From contig NZ_FMAJ01000001.1 of NCBI RefSeq assembly GCF_900094625.1, positions 620,001 through 684,000 of the forward strand: a stretch of DNA of 64,000 nt, given 5' to 3'. Below, in pieces: positions 19,636 to 30,828 of this stretch. This DNA is from Rhizobium aethiopicum. GTDB lineage: Bacteria; Pseudomonadota; Alphaproteobacteria; Rhizobiales; Rhizobiaceae. The stretch's first letter is position 1; the number at the start of each line of letters is the position of its first letter. The translations under genes and the position numbers were made by a program. A model generated the notes under the pieces. It was given only the letters and a program-made list of their open reading frames with translations. It made no database searches and had not been told where the DNA came from.

Positions 19636-20991
19636 TCAGACAAGCATGCCCATCGGGTTTTCGATGTAGCCCTTGAAGGCCTGGAGCAGTTCGGCGCCGA
19701 GCGCGCCGTCGACGCAACGATGGTCGGTCGAGAGCGTGACCGACATAACCGTCGCGATGGCCATTTCGCCGTTCTTGACAACGACCCGCTGTTCGCCGGC
19801 GCCGACCGCGAGGATGGTCGCATGCGGCGGGTTGACGACGGCTGCGAAGTTCTTCACGCCCATCATGCCCATGTTCGAGACCGAGCTGGTGCCGCCCTGA
19901 TATTCCTCGGGCTTCAGTTTTCGGTCCTTGGCGCGCTTGCCGAGATCACGCATCTCGTTGGAGATAACAGACAGGGTCTTCTGCTCGGCCTTGCGAATGA
20001 TCGGCGTGATCAGGCCGCCGGGGATCGACACGGCGACGCCGACATCGGCGTGCTTGTGCTTGACCATGTTGCTGTCGGTCCACGACACATTGGCATCCGG
20101 AACGTCGCGCAGCGCCAGCGCCATGGCCTTGATGACCATGTCGTTGACCGAGAGCTTGTAGGCCGGGGCATTGTCCTTGCGCGGCGCCGCGTCGTTCAGC
20201 TGAGCACGAAGCGCCATCAGAGCATCGAGTTCGCAATCGACGCTGACGTAGAAATGCGGGATCGTCTGCTTGGATTCGACCAGGCGCCGGGCAATCGTCT
20301 TGCGCATGCCGTCATGCGGCACAAGCTCATAGGAGCCCGGCTCGAAGAGCTTGAGCACGGCGTCATCGGAGGCACCCTTCGGCGCTGCGGCGGCCGGAGC
20401 GGCTGCGGCCTGCGGAGCGGAAGCAGCAGCGGCCGCTGCGGGGGCAGCCTTGCCGCCGCCGGCAACGGCGGCTTCGACATCGCTCTTGACGACGCGGCCA
20501 TACGGGCCTGAGCCTGCGACAGCAGAAAGATCGATACCGGCTTCCTTGGCCAGGCGGCGGGCGAGCGGCGAAGAAAAGGTGCGGTTGCCACTTGATGACA
20601 CCGCCGCGGGTGCTGCGGCAGGCGCCGGTGCCGCTGCAGGAGCGGCCTCAGCCTTCGCCGGCACTGCCTCGGCCTTCGGCGCAGGTGCGGCCTCTGCCTT
20701 GGCCGGAGCCGCCGAGCCCGCGCCGCTTGCGGCAGCGGCGAGATCCTCGCCATCGGCGGCGAGAACGGCGATCAGCGCGTTGACCTTGACGCCTTCGGTG
20801 CCGGCGGCAACGACGAGCTTGGCGACCGTGCCCTCATCGACGGCTTCGACTTCCATGGTCGCCTTGTCGGTCTCGATCTCGGCGATCACATCGCCAGACT
20901 TGACCGTATCGCCTTCCTTGACCAGCCACTTGGAAAGATTGCCTTCTTCCATGGTCGGAGAGAGGGCGGGCATCGTGATATTGATCGGCAT
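19636..20991 (-). CDS. pdhC: pyruvate dehydrogenase E2, dihydrolipoyl acetyltransferase
   Basis: E2 core of the PDH complex, 451 residues. One lipoyl domain (1-77; lipoyl lysine in [13 protein letters not shown]), an Ala/Pro-rich linker (about 85-140), a peripheral-subunit binding domain (SPLARRLAKEAGIDLSAVAGSGPYGRVVKSDV), a second Ala-rich linker, and the catalytic domain ending with STDHRCVDGALGAELLQAF, which has the active-site His. The lipoyl domain is strikingly similar to the one at the N-terminus of PdhB. It follows pdhB by 15 bp. Confidence 0.97.
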   Translation of the reverse strand: MPINITMPALSPTMEEGNLSKWLVKEGDTVKSGDVIAEIETDKATMEVEAVDEGTVAKLVVAAGTEGVKVNALIAVLAADGEDLAAAASGAGSAAPAKAEAAPAPKAEAVPAKAEAAPAAAPAPAAAPAAVSSSGNRTFSSPLARRLAKEAGIDLSAVAGSGPYGRVVKSDVEAAVAGGGKAAPAAAAAASAPQAAAAPAAAAPKGASDDAVLKLFEPGSYELVPHDGMRKTIARRLVESKQTIPHFYVSVDCELDALMALRAQLNDAAPRKDNAPAYKLSVNDMVIKAMALALRDVPDANVSWTDSNMVKHKHADVGVAVSIPGGLITPIIRKAEQKTLSVISNEMRDLGKRAKDRKLKPEEYQGGTSSVSNMGMMGVKNFAAVVNPPHATILAVGAGEQRVVVKNGEMAIATVMSVTLSTDHRCVDGALGAELLQAFKGYIENPMGMLV

Positions 20992-21006
20992 CGAAATACC
21001 CTCCCC

Positions 21007-22395
21007 TTATTTGTAGCAAACGGCCTTCACCGCATCGACGACTTCGCCGACGTTCGGAAGCGCCAGCTTTTCGAGATTGGCGGCGTAAGGCATCGGCACG
21101 TCCTTGCCTGCAATCGTCAGGATCGGCGCATCGAGATAGTCGAAGGCCTGCTGCATGACGCGGGTGGCGATTTCGGTGCCGACGGAGGACTGCGGATAAC
21201 CTTCTTCGACGGTGACGAGGCGGCCGGTTTTCTTCACCGATTCGATGACCGTCGGCAGATCCATTGGGCGGATGGTGCGAAGGTCGATCAGTTCGACGTC
21301 GATGCCGATTTTCTCCAGTTCGGCAACCGCCTTCGTCGCATAGGTCATGCCGATGCCGAAGGAAACGACGGTGACGTCCTTGCCCGGACGATGGATGCGG
21401 GCCTTGCCGATCGGCAGAACGAAATTGTCAAGCTTCGGCACGTCGAAGTGCTGGCCGTATAGAATTTCGTTTTCGAGGAAGATGACCGGGTTCGGATCGC
21501 GGATCGCCGCCTTCAGCAGGCCCTTGGCGTCGGATGCCGTATAGGGCATGACGACTTTCAGGCCGGGGATAGCGCTATACCAGGCGGCATAATCCTGGCT
21601 GTGCTGGGCGCCAACGCGGGCGGCAGCACCGTTCGGGCCGCGGAAGACGATCGGAGCGCCCATCTGGCCGCCGGACATATAGAGCGTCTTGGCGGCCGAG
21701 TTGATGATATGGTCGATCGCCTGCATGGCGAAGTTGAAGGTCATGAATTCGACGATCGGGCGAAGGCCGGCCATGGCGGCACCGACGCCGACGCCGGCAA
21801 AACCATGTTCGGTGATCGGCGTATCGATGACGCGGCGGGCGCCGAATTCCTGCAGCAGGCCCTGGGTGACCTTGTAGGCGCCCTGATATTCGGCGACTTC
21901 CTCGCCCATGACGAAGACGTCGTCGCTGGCGCGCATTTCTTCGGCCATGGCGTCGCGCAGCGCTTCGCGCACCGTCATCGACACCATTTCGGTGCCGGCC
22001 GGAATTTCCGGGTCGTTCGGAACGACAGCCTTCGGCTCGGCCGGAAGCGGCGCGGAAGCAGAACCGCTATTGGTCGGCTTCTCTTCCTGGGCAACCTGCG
22101 GAGCGGCGGCGGGGGCGGCCGGCTTGGCGGATGATATATCCGAGGCCGATTCGCCGTCCTGCAGCAGCACGGCAATCTTGGTGTTGACCTTGACGCCTTC
22201 GGTGCCGGCATCGACGAGCAGCTTGCCGATGACGCCTTCGTCGACGGCTTCGACTTCCATCGTCGCCTTGTCGGTTTCGATTTCGGCGATCACGTCGCCT
22301 GAGGTGACCTTGTCACCTTCCTGCTTCAGCCATTTGGACAGCGTGCCTTCTTCCATCGTCGGAGAGAGGGCGGGCATGAGGATATCGATAGGCAT
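21007..22395 (-). CDS. pdhB: pyruvate dehydrogenase E1 beta with N-terminal lipoyl domain
   Basis: E1-beta subunit of 462 residues. Residues 1-77 form a lipoyl domain ([17 protein letters not shown]), followed by a Pro/Ala linker and the E1-beta core from about residue 140 ([28 protein letters not shown]). E1-beta carrying its own lipoyl domain is a known feature of alphaproteobacterial PDH (for example S. meliloti). The core shows [18 protein letters not shown] and [12 protein letters not shown]. It is between pdhA and pdhC with about 15-bp gaps. Confidence 0.97.
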   Translation of the reverse strand: MPIDILMPALSPTMEEGTLSKWLKQEGDKVTSGDVIAEIETDKATMEVEAVDEGVIGKLLVDAGTEGVKVNTKIAVLLQDGESASDISSAKPAAPAAAPQVAQEEKPTNSGSASAPLPAEPKAVVPNDPEIPAGTEMVSMTVREALRDAMAEEMRASDDVFVMGEEVAEYQGAYKVTQGLLQEFGARRVIDTPITEHGFAGVGVGAAMAGLRPIVEFMTFNFAMQAIDHIINSAAKTLYMSGGQMGAPIVFRGPNGAAARVGAQHSQDYAAWYSAIPGLKVVMPYTASDAKGLLKAAIRDPNPVIFLENEILYGQHFDVPKLDNFVLPIGKARIHRPGKDVTVVSFGIGMTYATKAVAELEKIGIDVELIDLRTIRPMDLPTVIESVKKTGRLVTVEEGYPQSSVGTEIATRVMQQAFDYLDAPILTIAGKDVPMPYAANLEKLALPNVGEVVDAVKAVCYK

Positions 22396-22410
22396 GGGTT
22401 CCCTCCCCGA

Positions 22411-23457
22411 TTAGAGCAGAATGTCGGTATAGAGCTCGGATGCATCCGGCTCCGGATCGGCCTGGGCGAAGTCGGCACTGTCGGCGACGATGTCGCGGAC
22501 ATCCTTGTCGATCGCCTTCAGATCGTCTTCGGACGCCCAGCCCTTTTCGATGAGGCGCGCCTTCACCTGCTCGATCGGATCCTGTTCGGAGCGCATCTTC
22601 TGCACTTCTTCCTTGGTGCGATATTTCGCCGGATCGGACATGGAGTGGCCGCGATAACGATAGGTCAGCATTTCGAGAATGATCGGGCCCTTACCGGAGC
22701 GGCAATGTTCGAGCGCTTCGTCGGCCGCCGCCTTGACGGCGCGAACGTCCATGCCGTCGACCTGAATGCCGGGGATGCCGAAGCCGGAGCCGCGCAGCGA
22801 GTAATTCGACTGGGCGGTGGCGCGCGCCGTCGAGGTGCCCATGGCGTAGCGGTTGTTTTCGACGATGTAGACGATCGGCAGCTTCCAGAGCGCCGCCATG
22901 TTGAAGCTCTCGTAGACCTGGCCCTGGTTGGCGGCGCCGTCACCGAAGTAGGCGATGGCGACATTGCCGTTGCCGCGGTAGCGGTTTGCAAAGGCAAGCC
23001 CGGTTCCGAGCGAGACCTGGGCGCCGACGATGCCGTGACCGCCATAGAAATGCTTCTCTTTCGAGAACATGTGCATCGAGCCGCCCTTCCCGTGGGAATA
23101 GCCGCTGCGGCGCCCGGTCAGTTCCGCCATGACGCCGCGCGCTTCCATGCCGGTTGCCAGCATGTGGCCGTGGTCGCGATAGGCAGTGATGACCTGATCG
23201 CCTTCCTTCTGCGCCATCTGCATGCCAACGACGACAGCTTCCTGACCGATATAGAGATGGCAGAAGCCGCCGATGAAGCCCATGCCGTAAAGCTGGCCGG
23301 CCTTCTCCTCGAAGCGGCGGATCAATAGCATCTCGCGATAGGCCTTGAGTTCCTCATCCCGATCGAAGTCGGCTACCGGGCCTCCATTCGATGCTTTGGC
23401 TGCTGGTTTTGCTGCAGTTTTGCGGCTGGAAACGGTCGCGGTCTTTCGCGGCGCCAT
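22411..23457 (-). CDS. pdhA: pyruvate dehydrogenase E1 alpha
   Basis: E1-alpha subunit of 348 residues that decarboxylates pyruvate using thiamine diphosphate. A basic, Ala/Lys-rich N-terminal tail (about 1-28) is followed by the E1-alpha domain: RFEEKAGQLYGMGFIGGFCHLYIGQEA, the ThDP site GDGAANQGQVYESFNMAALW...YIVENN, and the phosphorylation-loop equivalent TYRYRGHSMSDPAKYR. It is the first gene of pdhABC. Upstream lies a 145-bp gap and a large palindrome at the end of ftsB. Confidence 0.97.
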   Translation of the reverse strand: MAPRKTATVSSRKTAAKPAAKASNGGPVADFDRDEELKAYREMLLIRRFEEKAGQLYGMGFIGGFCHLYIGQEAVVVGMQMAQKEGDQVITAYRDHGHMLATGMEARGVMAELTGRRSGYSHGKGGSMHMFSKEKHFYGGHGIVGAQVSLGTGLAFANRYRGNGNVAIAYFGDGAANQGQVYESFNMAALWKLPIVYIVENNRYAMGTSTARATAQSNYSLRGSGFGIPGIQVDGMDVRAVKAAADEALEHCRSGKGPIILEMLTYRYRGHSMSDPAKYRTKEEVQKMRSEQDPIEQVKARLIEKGWASEDDLKAIDKDVRDIVADSADFAQADPEPDASELYTDILL

Positions 23458-23583
23458 TCAACCCTCCCTATGGGTTTGTCGTTTCTCGATGGCGCGTACC
23501 ATAGGGAAGAAATATGACCACAGCAATGCCATAATTGCATGGCTCGTATTCGGTACTAAATTATTGGAAATAAACAAGAAATA

Positions 23584-23610
23584 CCAATTAACCGGATTCC
23601 GGTTAATTGG
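23584..23610. repeat. 27-bp perfect palindrome at ftsB 3' end / upstream of pdhA
   Basis: CCAATTAACCGG (23584-23595), ATT, CCGGTTAATTGG (23599-23610): 12-bp perfect arms. It covers the ftsB stop codon (23603-23605) and lies about 127 bp before the pdhA start. There is no clear T-run on the minus strand (TATTTCTTGTTT follows), so an operator for pdhA is as likely as a terminator for ftsB. Confidence 0.6.
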
Positions 23611-23923
23611 AATAATGGTTGAATATGACGATCTCGTCCGCACGCGACATATTCAGCTGATATCGCGCCTTTTCGTCCAACATATCCTTGTCGAGCGAGC
23701 CGTCACTCAGCAGCGCGACCTGGCTTTCCAGATGTTCGCGCTTCGTTTTCAACATCGCAAGCTCTTTTTCGCGCGCGACGCGCTGACGCTCGAACGTCTC
23801 CGTCGCCCGAAGGCCATAGTCGCCATGGATGCAATGATAGCCGAAATAGGAAAGGAAGGCGACCGTCATGGCCGGAATGACGAAGCGGCCGATCTTTCTC
23901 TTCTTATGATGCTTTGTCCACAT
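23603..23923 (-). CDS. ftsB: septum formation initiator family protein (FtsB/DivIC-like)
   Basis: Bitopic division protein of 106 residues. A short basic cytoplasmic N-terminus (KHHKKRK) leads to one membrane helix (about 14-30) and a coiled coil (about 38-75; ETFERQRVAREKELAMLKTKREHLESQV). The FtsB-like C-terminal part is DKDMLDEKARYQLNMSRADEIVIF. By family it joins FtsL and FtsQ in the divisome. Its position between eno and pdhA is the usual one in alphaproteobacteria. Confidence 0.9.
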   Translation of the reverse strand: MWTKHHKKRKIGRFVIPAMTVAFLSYFGYHCIHGDYGLRATETFERQRVAREKELAMLKTKREHLESQVALLSDGSLDKDMLDEKARYQLNMSRADEIVIFNHYSN

Positions 23924-24008
23924 ACACGCATGCTCTTGAACGCATTACCAATTCGTTCATCATAACGCGCAGAGATTAACCGTTCATTGACCGTAAAAGG
24001 TGCGCAAT

Positions 24009-24034
24009 AAAAAACCCGCGCCGGAAGGCGCGGG
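24009..24034 (-). terminator. Rho-independent terminator of eno
   Basis: On the minus strand CCCGCGCC / GGCGCGGG (24027-24034 with 24015-24022), a 4-nt loop, then TTTTTT (24009-24014). It begins 25 bp past the eno stop and separates eno from ftsB. Confidence 0.85.
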
Positions 24035-24058
24035 TCGAGCCGTTGAAAGTCGGAACGA

Positions 24059-25453
<1,395 letters not shown>

Positions 25454-25473
25454 TCATGTCAGCCTGTTGAACG

Positions 25474-26319
25474 TCAAGCCTTGGCGACCGCGTCGAAGGC
25501 AAGCAGCTTCTCAAGCAATCGCGGCATGTCCTTGAGATAGACCATGTTAGGGCCATCGGACGGTGCATTGTCGGGGTCCTGATGGGTTTCGAGGAAGACG
25601 CCGGCAATGCCGGCAGCTACGGCAGCGCGTGCCAGCGTCTCGACGAATTCCCGCTGACCACCGGAGGAATCCCCCTGCCCGCCCGGCTGGGCGACGGAAT
25701 GGGTCGCATCGAAGACCACAGGAGCGCCCATCGCCGCCATAATCGGCAGCGAACGCATGTCGGAGACCAGCGTATTATATCCGAACGAGGCGCCGCGCTC
25801 GCACAGAAGAACATTTGGATTGCCGCTGGCGTTGAGCTTCTTCAAGACGTTCTTCATATCCCAAGGCGCAAGAAACTGGCCCTTCTTGACGTTGACGACG
25901 CGGCCGGTCCTGGCGGCGGCGATCAGCAGGTCGGTCTGACGGCAAAGGAAGGCCGGGATCTGCAGGACATCGACGGTCTTGGCCACTTCCGCACATTGCT
26001 CGGCGGTATGAACGTCGGTCAGGACCGGAAAGCCGAATTCCTTCTTCAGGTCGGCAAATATCTCCATGCCCTTTTCGAGGCCGATGCCACGCTCGGCCGA
26101 GAGCGAGGTGCGGTTCGCCTTGTCGAAAGAGCTCTTGTAGACGAGGCCTAGGCCGAGCTTGCCGCAAAGCTCCTTCAGCGTGCCGGCCACCATGAAGGCG
26201 TGATCGCGACTTTCCATCTGGCAGGGGCCGGCGATCAGCGACAGGCGCCCTGTATTGGAAAAGGTAACCTGGCCGTTGCCTTCGCCGATCTTGACTTCGG
26301 AATTCGTATTGGAGCTCAT
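25474..26319 (-). CDS. kdsA: KDO-8-phosphate synthase
   Basis: Condenses PEP with arabinose-5-phosphate to KDO-8-P for the lipopolysaccharide core, 281 residues. Motifs: [79 protein letters not shown], and the final [17 protein letters not shown]. The enolase product PEP is its substrate, and eno lies directly downstream. Its ATG overlaps the stop of the VOC gene (ATGA). Confidence 0.97.
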   Translation of the reverse strand: MSSNTNSEVKIGEGNGQVTFSNTGRLSLIAGPCQMESRDHAFMVAGTLKELCGKLGLGLVYKSSFDKANRTSLSAERGIGLEKGMEIFADLKKEFGFPVLTDVHTAEQCAEVAKTVDVLQIPAFLCRQTDLLIAAARTGRVVNVKKGQFLAPWDMKNVLKKLNASGNPNVLLCERGASFGYNTLVSDMRSLPIMAAMGAPVVFDATHSVAQPGGQGDSSGGQREFVETLARAAVAAGIAGVFLETHQDPDNAPSDGPNMVYLKDMPRLLEKLLAFDAVAKA

Positions 26320-27212
26320 CGTGGTTCCTCGAAGGCGAAGAGCGTGCCCTGGCCGGGCGCGGGCTTCACCAGAATGCGATTATTCTTGCGCGTGTAGGTC
26401 ACCCCGTTAGCAGCCAAATGCGCTTCTGTCACGGCAAGATCGGCGACATTGAAGAGGATTGCCCGGCCGCGCAGGCCGCGCTCGGCGGGTGAGACCGCAG
26501 TCTCGAAATAGGCTTCCAACCCTTCCGGCGTCAGCAAGCTGATCCTCGCGTTCGAGGCCGCGATATTGACGCCGAAACCGGTTTTCTCGACTGCCGATTG
26601 CGCTGCGGCAAGGCTGACGAAGCCGGCGAAGGCCGCCGGCTCCGGCGCGCAGAGCGCCACCTCTGCAATGCCGGTGACGCCATTGGCATGCTTTTCCAGC
26701 GCACCGCGATCGGCCGGCAGCGGGTTGACGCGCTCGACGGCGAAGAGAAAGAGATCGGGCGCGCGGAGGTCGCCGGCAAATGCCAATCTGAAGCTGCCAA
26801 GGCTCTCCGAACCATCCGGCATTTTCATCGGCCGGGTGAACTCCAGCATGTCGCCGGCGCTCGATCCCTTGCCGGCGAAACTCTTGTGATCCAAGCCGGA
26901 ATCCTCGGTGCCAAAGGCAATTGCCGAAAGACCCTCCTCCCCGCAGCGGAAGCGGAAAGCCTGGTTGCGGGCTGTAAAGACGTTGCCTTGCCGCGCCGAT
27001 ACCTCGCTCTCCTCAACGCTCGCAACACCGAGCGGCTCCAGATAGGTCTTGTCGGCAAAGAAGACGCAGGCATTCTCGGTGCCGAAGGGATGGCGCGCAT
27101 CGGCGGCAACGGTGAAGCCGAGCTTTCCGAGCCTCTCGCGCGCCAGGTCGATATTGACGACGGGCAACACGACATGATCCAACGGGTGCGGATTGGCGGA
27201 ATGTCGGCTCAT
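26316..27212 (-). CDS. VOC-family (glyoxalase-like) protein
   Basis: Vicinal-oxygen-chelate fold protein of 298 residues. The N-terminal [42 protein letters not shown] is a typical first beta-alpha-beta module, and a second module lies near 160-290. The final residues [20 protein letters not shown] recall glyoxalase-like PF13468. The substrate is unknown. Translational coupling with kdsA (ATGA overlap) is seen, but a metabolic link is not obvious. Confidence 0.82.
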   Translation of the reverse strand: MSRHSANPHPLDHVVLPVVNIDLARERLGKLGFTVAADARHPFGTENACVFFADKTYLEPLGVASVEESEVSARQGNVFTARNQAFRFRCGEEGLSAIAFGTEDSGLDHKSFAGKGSSAGDMLEFTRPMKMPDGSESLGSFRLAFAGDLRAPDLFLFAVERVNPLPADRGALEKHANGVTGIAEVALCAPEPAAFAGFVSLAAAQSAVEKTGFGVNIAASNARISLLTPEGLEAYFETAVSPAERGLRGRAILFNVADLAVTEAHLAANGVTYTRKNNRILVKPAPGQGTLFAFEEPR

Positions 27213-27349
27213 AATGTCCCCCTCTCTAAAATGGCAAGAGATGTGCGACGGCGCGCGCTCAATTCAAGGCTTATGTGCCAAATCCCGCGAATGAAAATAA
27301 AAATCTCAACGAGTTGACGCGAAGTTTTACGAAAATTTAGCTACTTGCG

Positions 27350-27371
27350 GAACACATATGGAACATATAGT
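27350..27371 (+). promoter_or_regulatory. LexA (SOS) box over the lexA promoter
   Basis: A direct repeat GAAC-N7-GAAC (27350-27353 and 27361-27364, spacer ACATATG), the established alphaproteobacterial LexA operator. It overlaps a possible -35 TTGCGG (27345-27350) and -10 TATAGT (27366-27371), so binding would block RNA polymerase. It lies 47-61 bp before the lexA ATG and fits autorepression. A weaker GTTC-N7-GTTT follows at 27376-27390. Confidence 0.88.
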
Positions 27372-27410
27372 GTCTGTTCTGGATTTGTTTCAATCAGGGG
27401 TCTGACGTCG

Positions 27411-28130
27411 ATGCTCACGCGCAAACAACAGGAGCTTCTCCTTTTCATTCATGAGCGCATGAAGGAATCCGGCGTTCCTCCCTCGTTCGACGAAATGAAG
27501 GATGCTCTTGATCTCGCCTCGAAATCCGGCATCCACCGGCTGATCACGGCGCTCGAGGAACGCGGCTTCATTCGCCGCCTTCCGAACCGCGCCAGGGCGC
27601 TTGAGGTGATCAAGCTTCCAGAGGCCTACAGCCCCAGTCTTCAACCGCGCCGCGGTTTTTCGCCAAGCGTGATCGAGGGCAGTCTCGGCAAGCCCCAACC
27701 GGTTGCCGCCCCCGCTGCGGCAAAGCCGGTCGCCGACAACGGAAACTCTATCTCCGTGCCGGTCATGGGGCGGATCGCCGCCGGCGTTCCGATCTCGGCG
27801 ATCCAGAACAACACGCACGACATCGTCGTTCCCGCAGATATGCTTGGCTCCGGTGAGCACTATGCACTGGAGGTCAAGGGCGATTCGATGATCGACGCCG
27901 GCATCTTCGACGGGGACACGGTGATCATTCGCAACGGCAGCACCGCAAGTCCCGGCGATATCGTCGTTGCTCTCGTCGACGACGAGGAAGCAACGCTGAA
28001 GCGTTTCCGCCGCAAGGGCGCCTCGATCGCGCTGGAGGCCGCCAACCCGGCCTATGAGACCCGCATCTTCGGGCCCGACCGCGTCAAGGTGCAGGGCAAG
28101 CTCGTCGGCCTCATCCGTCGCTATCACTGA
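27411..28130 (+). CDS. lexA: SOS repressor LexA
   Basis: Repressor of the SOS response, 239 residues from ATG 27411 ([17 protein letters not shown]). N-terminal winged HTH (1-65; [22 protein letters not shown]), a linker of about 50 residues, and the C-terminal S24 peptidase domain. The self-cleavage site is A124-G125 (RIAAGVP), with catalytic S159 (KGDSMIDAG) and K197 (EATLKRF). An in-frame ATG 22 codons upstream would place the operator inside the gene and is rejected. It converges with comEC: the last 20 bp of both genes overlap. Confidence 0.98.
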   Translation: MLTRKQQELLLFIHERMKESGVPPSFDEMKDALDLASKSGIHRLITALEERGFIRRLPNRARALEVIKLPEAYSPSLQPRRGFSPSVIEGSLGKPQPVAAPAAAKPVADNGNSISVPVMGRIAAGVPISAIQNNTHDIVVPADMLGSGEHYALEVKGDSMIDAGIFDGDTVIIRNGSTASPGDIVVALVDDEEATLKRFRRKGASIALEAANPAYETRIFGPDRVKVQGKLVGLIRRYH

Positions 28131-30540
28131 CACTGGACGCACCGGAATCCGTGAAACTGTCGGTTCGCCAATCATAGGCGCGATGGCGTGTCCATGGCCG
28201 CGACAAGGCGTCGAAGGCGGTGGCGACCTCCAGGCCGCTGTCGGCAAAACGCAATTCGAGCGAGCCGGTCCTACGCAGCGTCTCGCCGGTAAACAGCGTC
28301 GCGCCCGAGCGGCAGATGGCGAAGCGCAAGCGTACCGACGTCACGACGATGTCGCCGGCATCGCAGGCCGGGCCGAGATAGGCGGCGTTCTCGATGACGG
28401 CTACGACGCGACCATTTGCAAGCACCGCTATGCACCAGGCTTTCTTGACGCAGGAAAAACGCCCCGCCTCAGCGCCCGCTGCGACCGCCCGCATGGCGAT
28501 CCTCGCTTCGTTCTGTTGCTCGTGGGAAAGCTTGAGGCGCCTGTCTTTTTCCTCCGAGACTGCAGGACCATCCAGCATTTTCGGCGGATGATGCGTCGGC
28601 AGAACCAGCGCTCTCTGCCATTGGCTGAAGATGAAGTCCGCCGGCCTCTCGCGGTTGGAGGCCATTGATGCCGTCGCGACGACCGCAACGAGTGCGCCAT
28701 CTTCCGAAATCACCAGATCCGGCGGCCGGGACACCGGCAGCACCAATAGAGTAAACGTCGAGACGGCGATGAGAGCGGTGCCGACATGGCGCAGCCGTGT
28801 CCGCAGCAGGGTCATCAGCAGGAAACCCGCCACGGCCACCGCGAAATACCAGCCGGGCAAACGACCGATGTCGATATTCCCGCCCCAGCCGGATATCGTC
28901 TTTGCCACCGCGATCACCAGATCGAGGCCGAATCCGACCACTTTCCAGGGCAATGCATCCAGGCCGAAAGGCATGAGCAGCATTGCGAACAAGCCGGCCG
29001 GCATGACGATGAAAGAGATAATTGGCATCGTCGCGAGGTTTGCCGGAAGACCATAGGCCGTCAGCCGATGGAAGTGCTCGATCGAAAAAAGCGCCGTGGA
29101 AAAGCCGCCGATCAGCGAGGTCAGGAAAACACCTGCGAAGAAGCGCGCGACGGCGGCGACCAGCCGCAGGGCCGGCATTTTCAGGAAGGCGTTCTCGCGG
29201 ACGCGCCGGTCCTTCCACAGCTGATAACCCGATACCAGCGCCAAGGTCGCGGCAAAGGACATTTGAAAGCTGGGGCCCAGGACTTCAGAGGGCGAAATCG
29301 CGATGATGACAAGCGCCGAAAGAGCGACATTGCGAAGGCTGATCGAAGGCCGGTCGAAGAATACGGCAATCAGCATGATCGCCATCATGATGAAGGCGCG
29401 TTCTGCCGAGACCGCGAAACCCGAGATCAGGAAATAGGCCGTGACGGCAACGAGCGCGCCGGCTGCGGCGAACTTCTTGGTCGGATAGGCTTGGGAGACG
29501 CCGGGAAAGAGGCTGAGCAGCATCCGGAAGCCGACGAAGAAGATGCCGGCCGACAGCGCCATGTTGAGCCCTGATATAGCAATGATATGGGCAAGTCCGG
29601 ATTGGCGCAGCGCCTCCGTTGTCTCATCGGAAATAGCGCGCCGTTCGTCCGTCACGAGAGCGGCGGCAAAAGCGCCCGTGTCGCCCGGCAGGATCGAGCG
29701 TATACGATCGCCAACGCCGCTGCGCAGCCGGAAGAGCCATTCGAGCAGAGCTCCGGAAGTGGATTTCACCTCCGGCGGCTTCGCCTGCAAATCGAGCTTC
29801 GTCGGCGCGCCGTAGAAGAAGCCGTTCGCACCGATGCCATCGAAATAGGCACCGAAGGAGAAATCGTTGAGGCCGGGCAGCGCCGGGCCTGCCGGCGGCG
29901 TCAGGCGTGCCCTGCCGGTAATGACGTCACCGATCTCGAAAGGCGCGTCGGCGCCGCGGGCGATCACGGTTATACGCCTGGGCGGCCGCTTCACCTCCGG
30001 CGCCGCGGTGCCGGTGACGGCAAGAATATAGCGCCACCGCCCGCGATCCTCGCCTTCGCGCCGCTCGACGCGGCCGGTTATCGTCGTCGTCACCGCTGAA
30101 TCGAGCATGACGGTCGAGGCCCGCCAGCTCTCGAACTGCGCACAGAGCATGCCGCATAACACAAGCGCGAACGCCAGAAGCGTTGCCTGCAAAGCCGGGC
30201 GGCCGCGGCCAGCGACGAGAACCGCAACCGCCAACGCCAACAGGCCGAGCAGCGATGGAACGACCGGAATATCGGTTGCCGCCAAAAACCAGAAGGCCGA
30301 GCCGGCCCCGAGGAAAACCGGCGAAAACAGGAGCAGGCGGCCGTAGTCCACCTCCTCGCTCAGCATGCGGGCGCCAGCACGCAATAATTGGTGGGTGGCG
30401 GTCGTCAGCCGGTGTCCTAAAGGTACCGACGACTGCGTCGTTACCGGCCGCGTCGCCGCGGCAGGCGCATGGGCAGGTGTGGGATCGGCAATGCCGTTGC
30501 CCGCTTGCGGCCGCAATTCGACTGTCGTCAATTCCTGCAT
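28111..30540 (-). CDS. comEC: ComEC/Rec2-family membrane protein
   Basis: Polytopic inner-membrane DNA-uptake channel homologue of 809 residues (start ATG 30540; an upstream ATG would add 13). DUF4131-like N-terminal region with two helices, then the competence domain (about 260-540) with [18 protein letters not shown] and multiple helices. The C-terminal 200 residues (from about [13 protein letters not shown]) occupy the place of the metallo-beta-lactamase domain but lack an HxHxDH site; only a THH remains. Its role in transformation is uncertain in rhizobia. Confidence 0.88.
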   Translation of the reverse strand: MQELTTVELRPQAGNGIADPTPAHAPAAATRPVTTQSSVPLGHRLTTATHQLLRAGARMLSEEVDYGRLLLFSPVFLGAGSAFWFLAATDIPVVPSLLGLLALAVAVLVAGRGRPALQATLLAFALVLCGMLCAQFESWRASTVMLDSAVTTTITGRVERREGEDRGRWRYILAVTGTAAPEVKRPPRRITVIARGADAPFEIGDVITGRARLTPPAGPALPGLNDFSFGAYFDGIGANGFFYGAPTKLDLQAKPPEVKSTSGALLEWLFRLRSGVGDRIRSILPGDTGAFAAALVTDERRAISDETTEALRQSGLAHIIAISGLNMALSAGIFFVGFRMLLSLFPGVSQAYPTKKFAAAGALVAVTAYFLISGFAVSAERAFIMMAIMLIAVFFDRPSISLRNVALSALVIIAISPSEVLGPSFQMSFAATLALVSGYQLWKDRRVRENAFLKMPALRLVAAVARFFAGVFLTSLIGGFSTALFSIEHFHRLTAYGLPANLATMPIISFIVMPAGLFAMLLMPFGLDALPWKVVGFGLDLVIAVAKTISGWGGNIDIGRLPGWYFAVAVAGFLLMTLLRTRLRHVGTALIAVSTFTLLVLPVSRPPDLVISEDGALVAVVATASMASNRERPADFIFSQWQRALVLPTHHPPKMLDGPAVSEEKDRRLKLSHEQQNEARIAMRAVAAGAEAGRFSCVKKAWCIAVLANGRVVAVIENAAYLGPACDAGDIVVTSVRLRFAICRSGATLFTGETLRRTGSLELRFADSGLEVATAFDALSRPWTRHRAYDWRTDSFTDSGASSVSDSDG

Positions 30541-30737
30541 GCGCCGCCCAAGGTCACTCCGCCCAGACCCAGAATGCAACCTTCACGCAATTCCGGCAAG
30601 AATAATCGATTGAAATACGCGCGAAAATCGCGAACGGCAAAAGGCCAGTCGAATCATCGGCTTCCGCTATGCGTGCGGCTCATCGCTGCAGTGCCTAAAA
30701 GGTGATGCCGCAATGCACAAAATGCCGTCACGGTAAC

Positions 30738-30764
30738 TTGGCATAAGCGTCGCGATCATATAGC
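30738..30764 (+). promoter_or_regulatory. candidate gltA promoter
   Basis: TTGGCA (30738-30743) and TATAGC (30759-30764) with 15-bp spacing, about 65 bp before the gltA ATG. The leader contains a small hairpin-capable TGGCGC...GCGCCA (near 30790-30807) and a GGAGG ribosome site at 30819-30823. Assignment is by eye only. Confidence 0.4.
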
Positions 30765-30828
30765 TATCGGAAAGGACGCTTAACCCCTATGGCGCTTTTG
30801 TGGCGCCACCGACATTTCGGAGGACAGC

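Noticed and set aside
27345-27410. Upstream ATG giving LexA 22 extra residues
   Set aside because: It would put the LexA operator and promoter inside the coding region; the family starts at MLTRKQQ.
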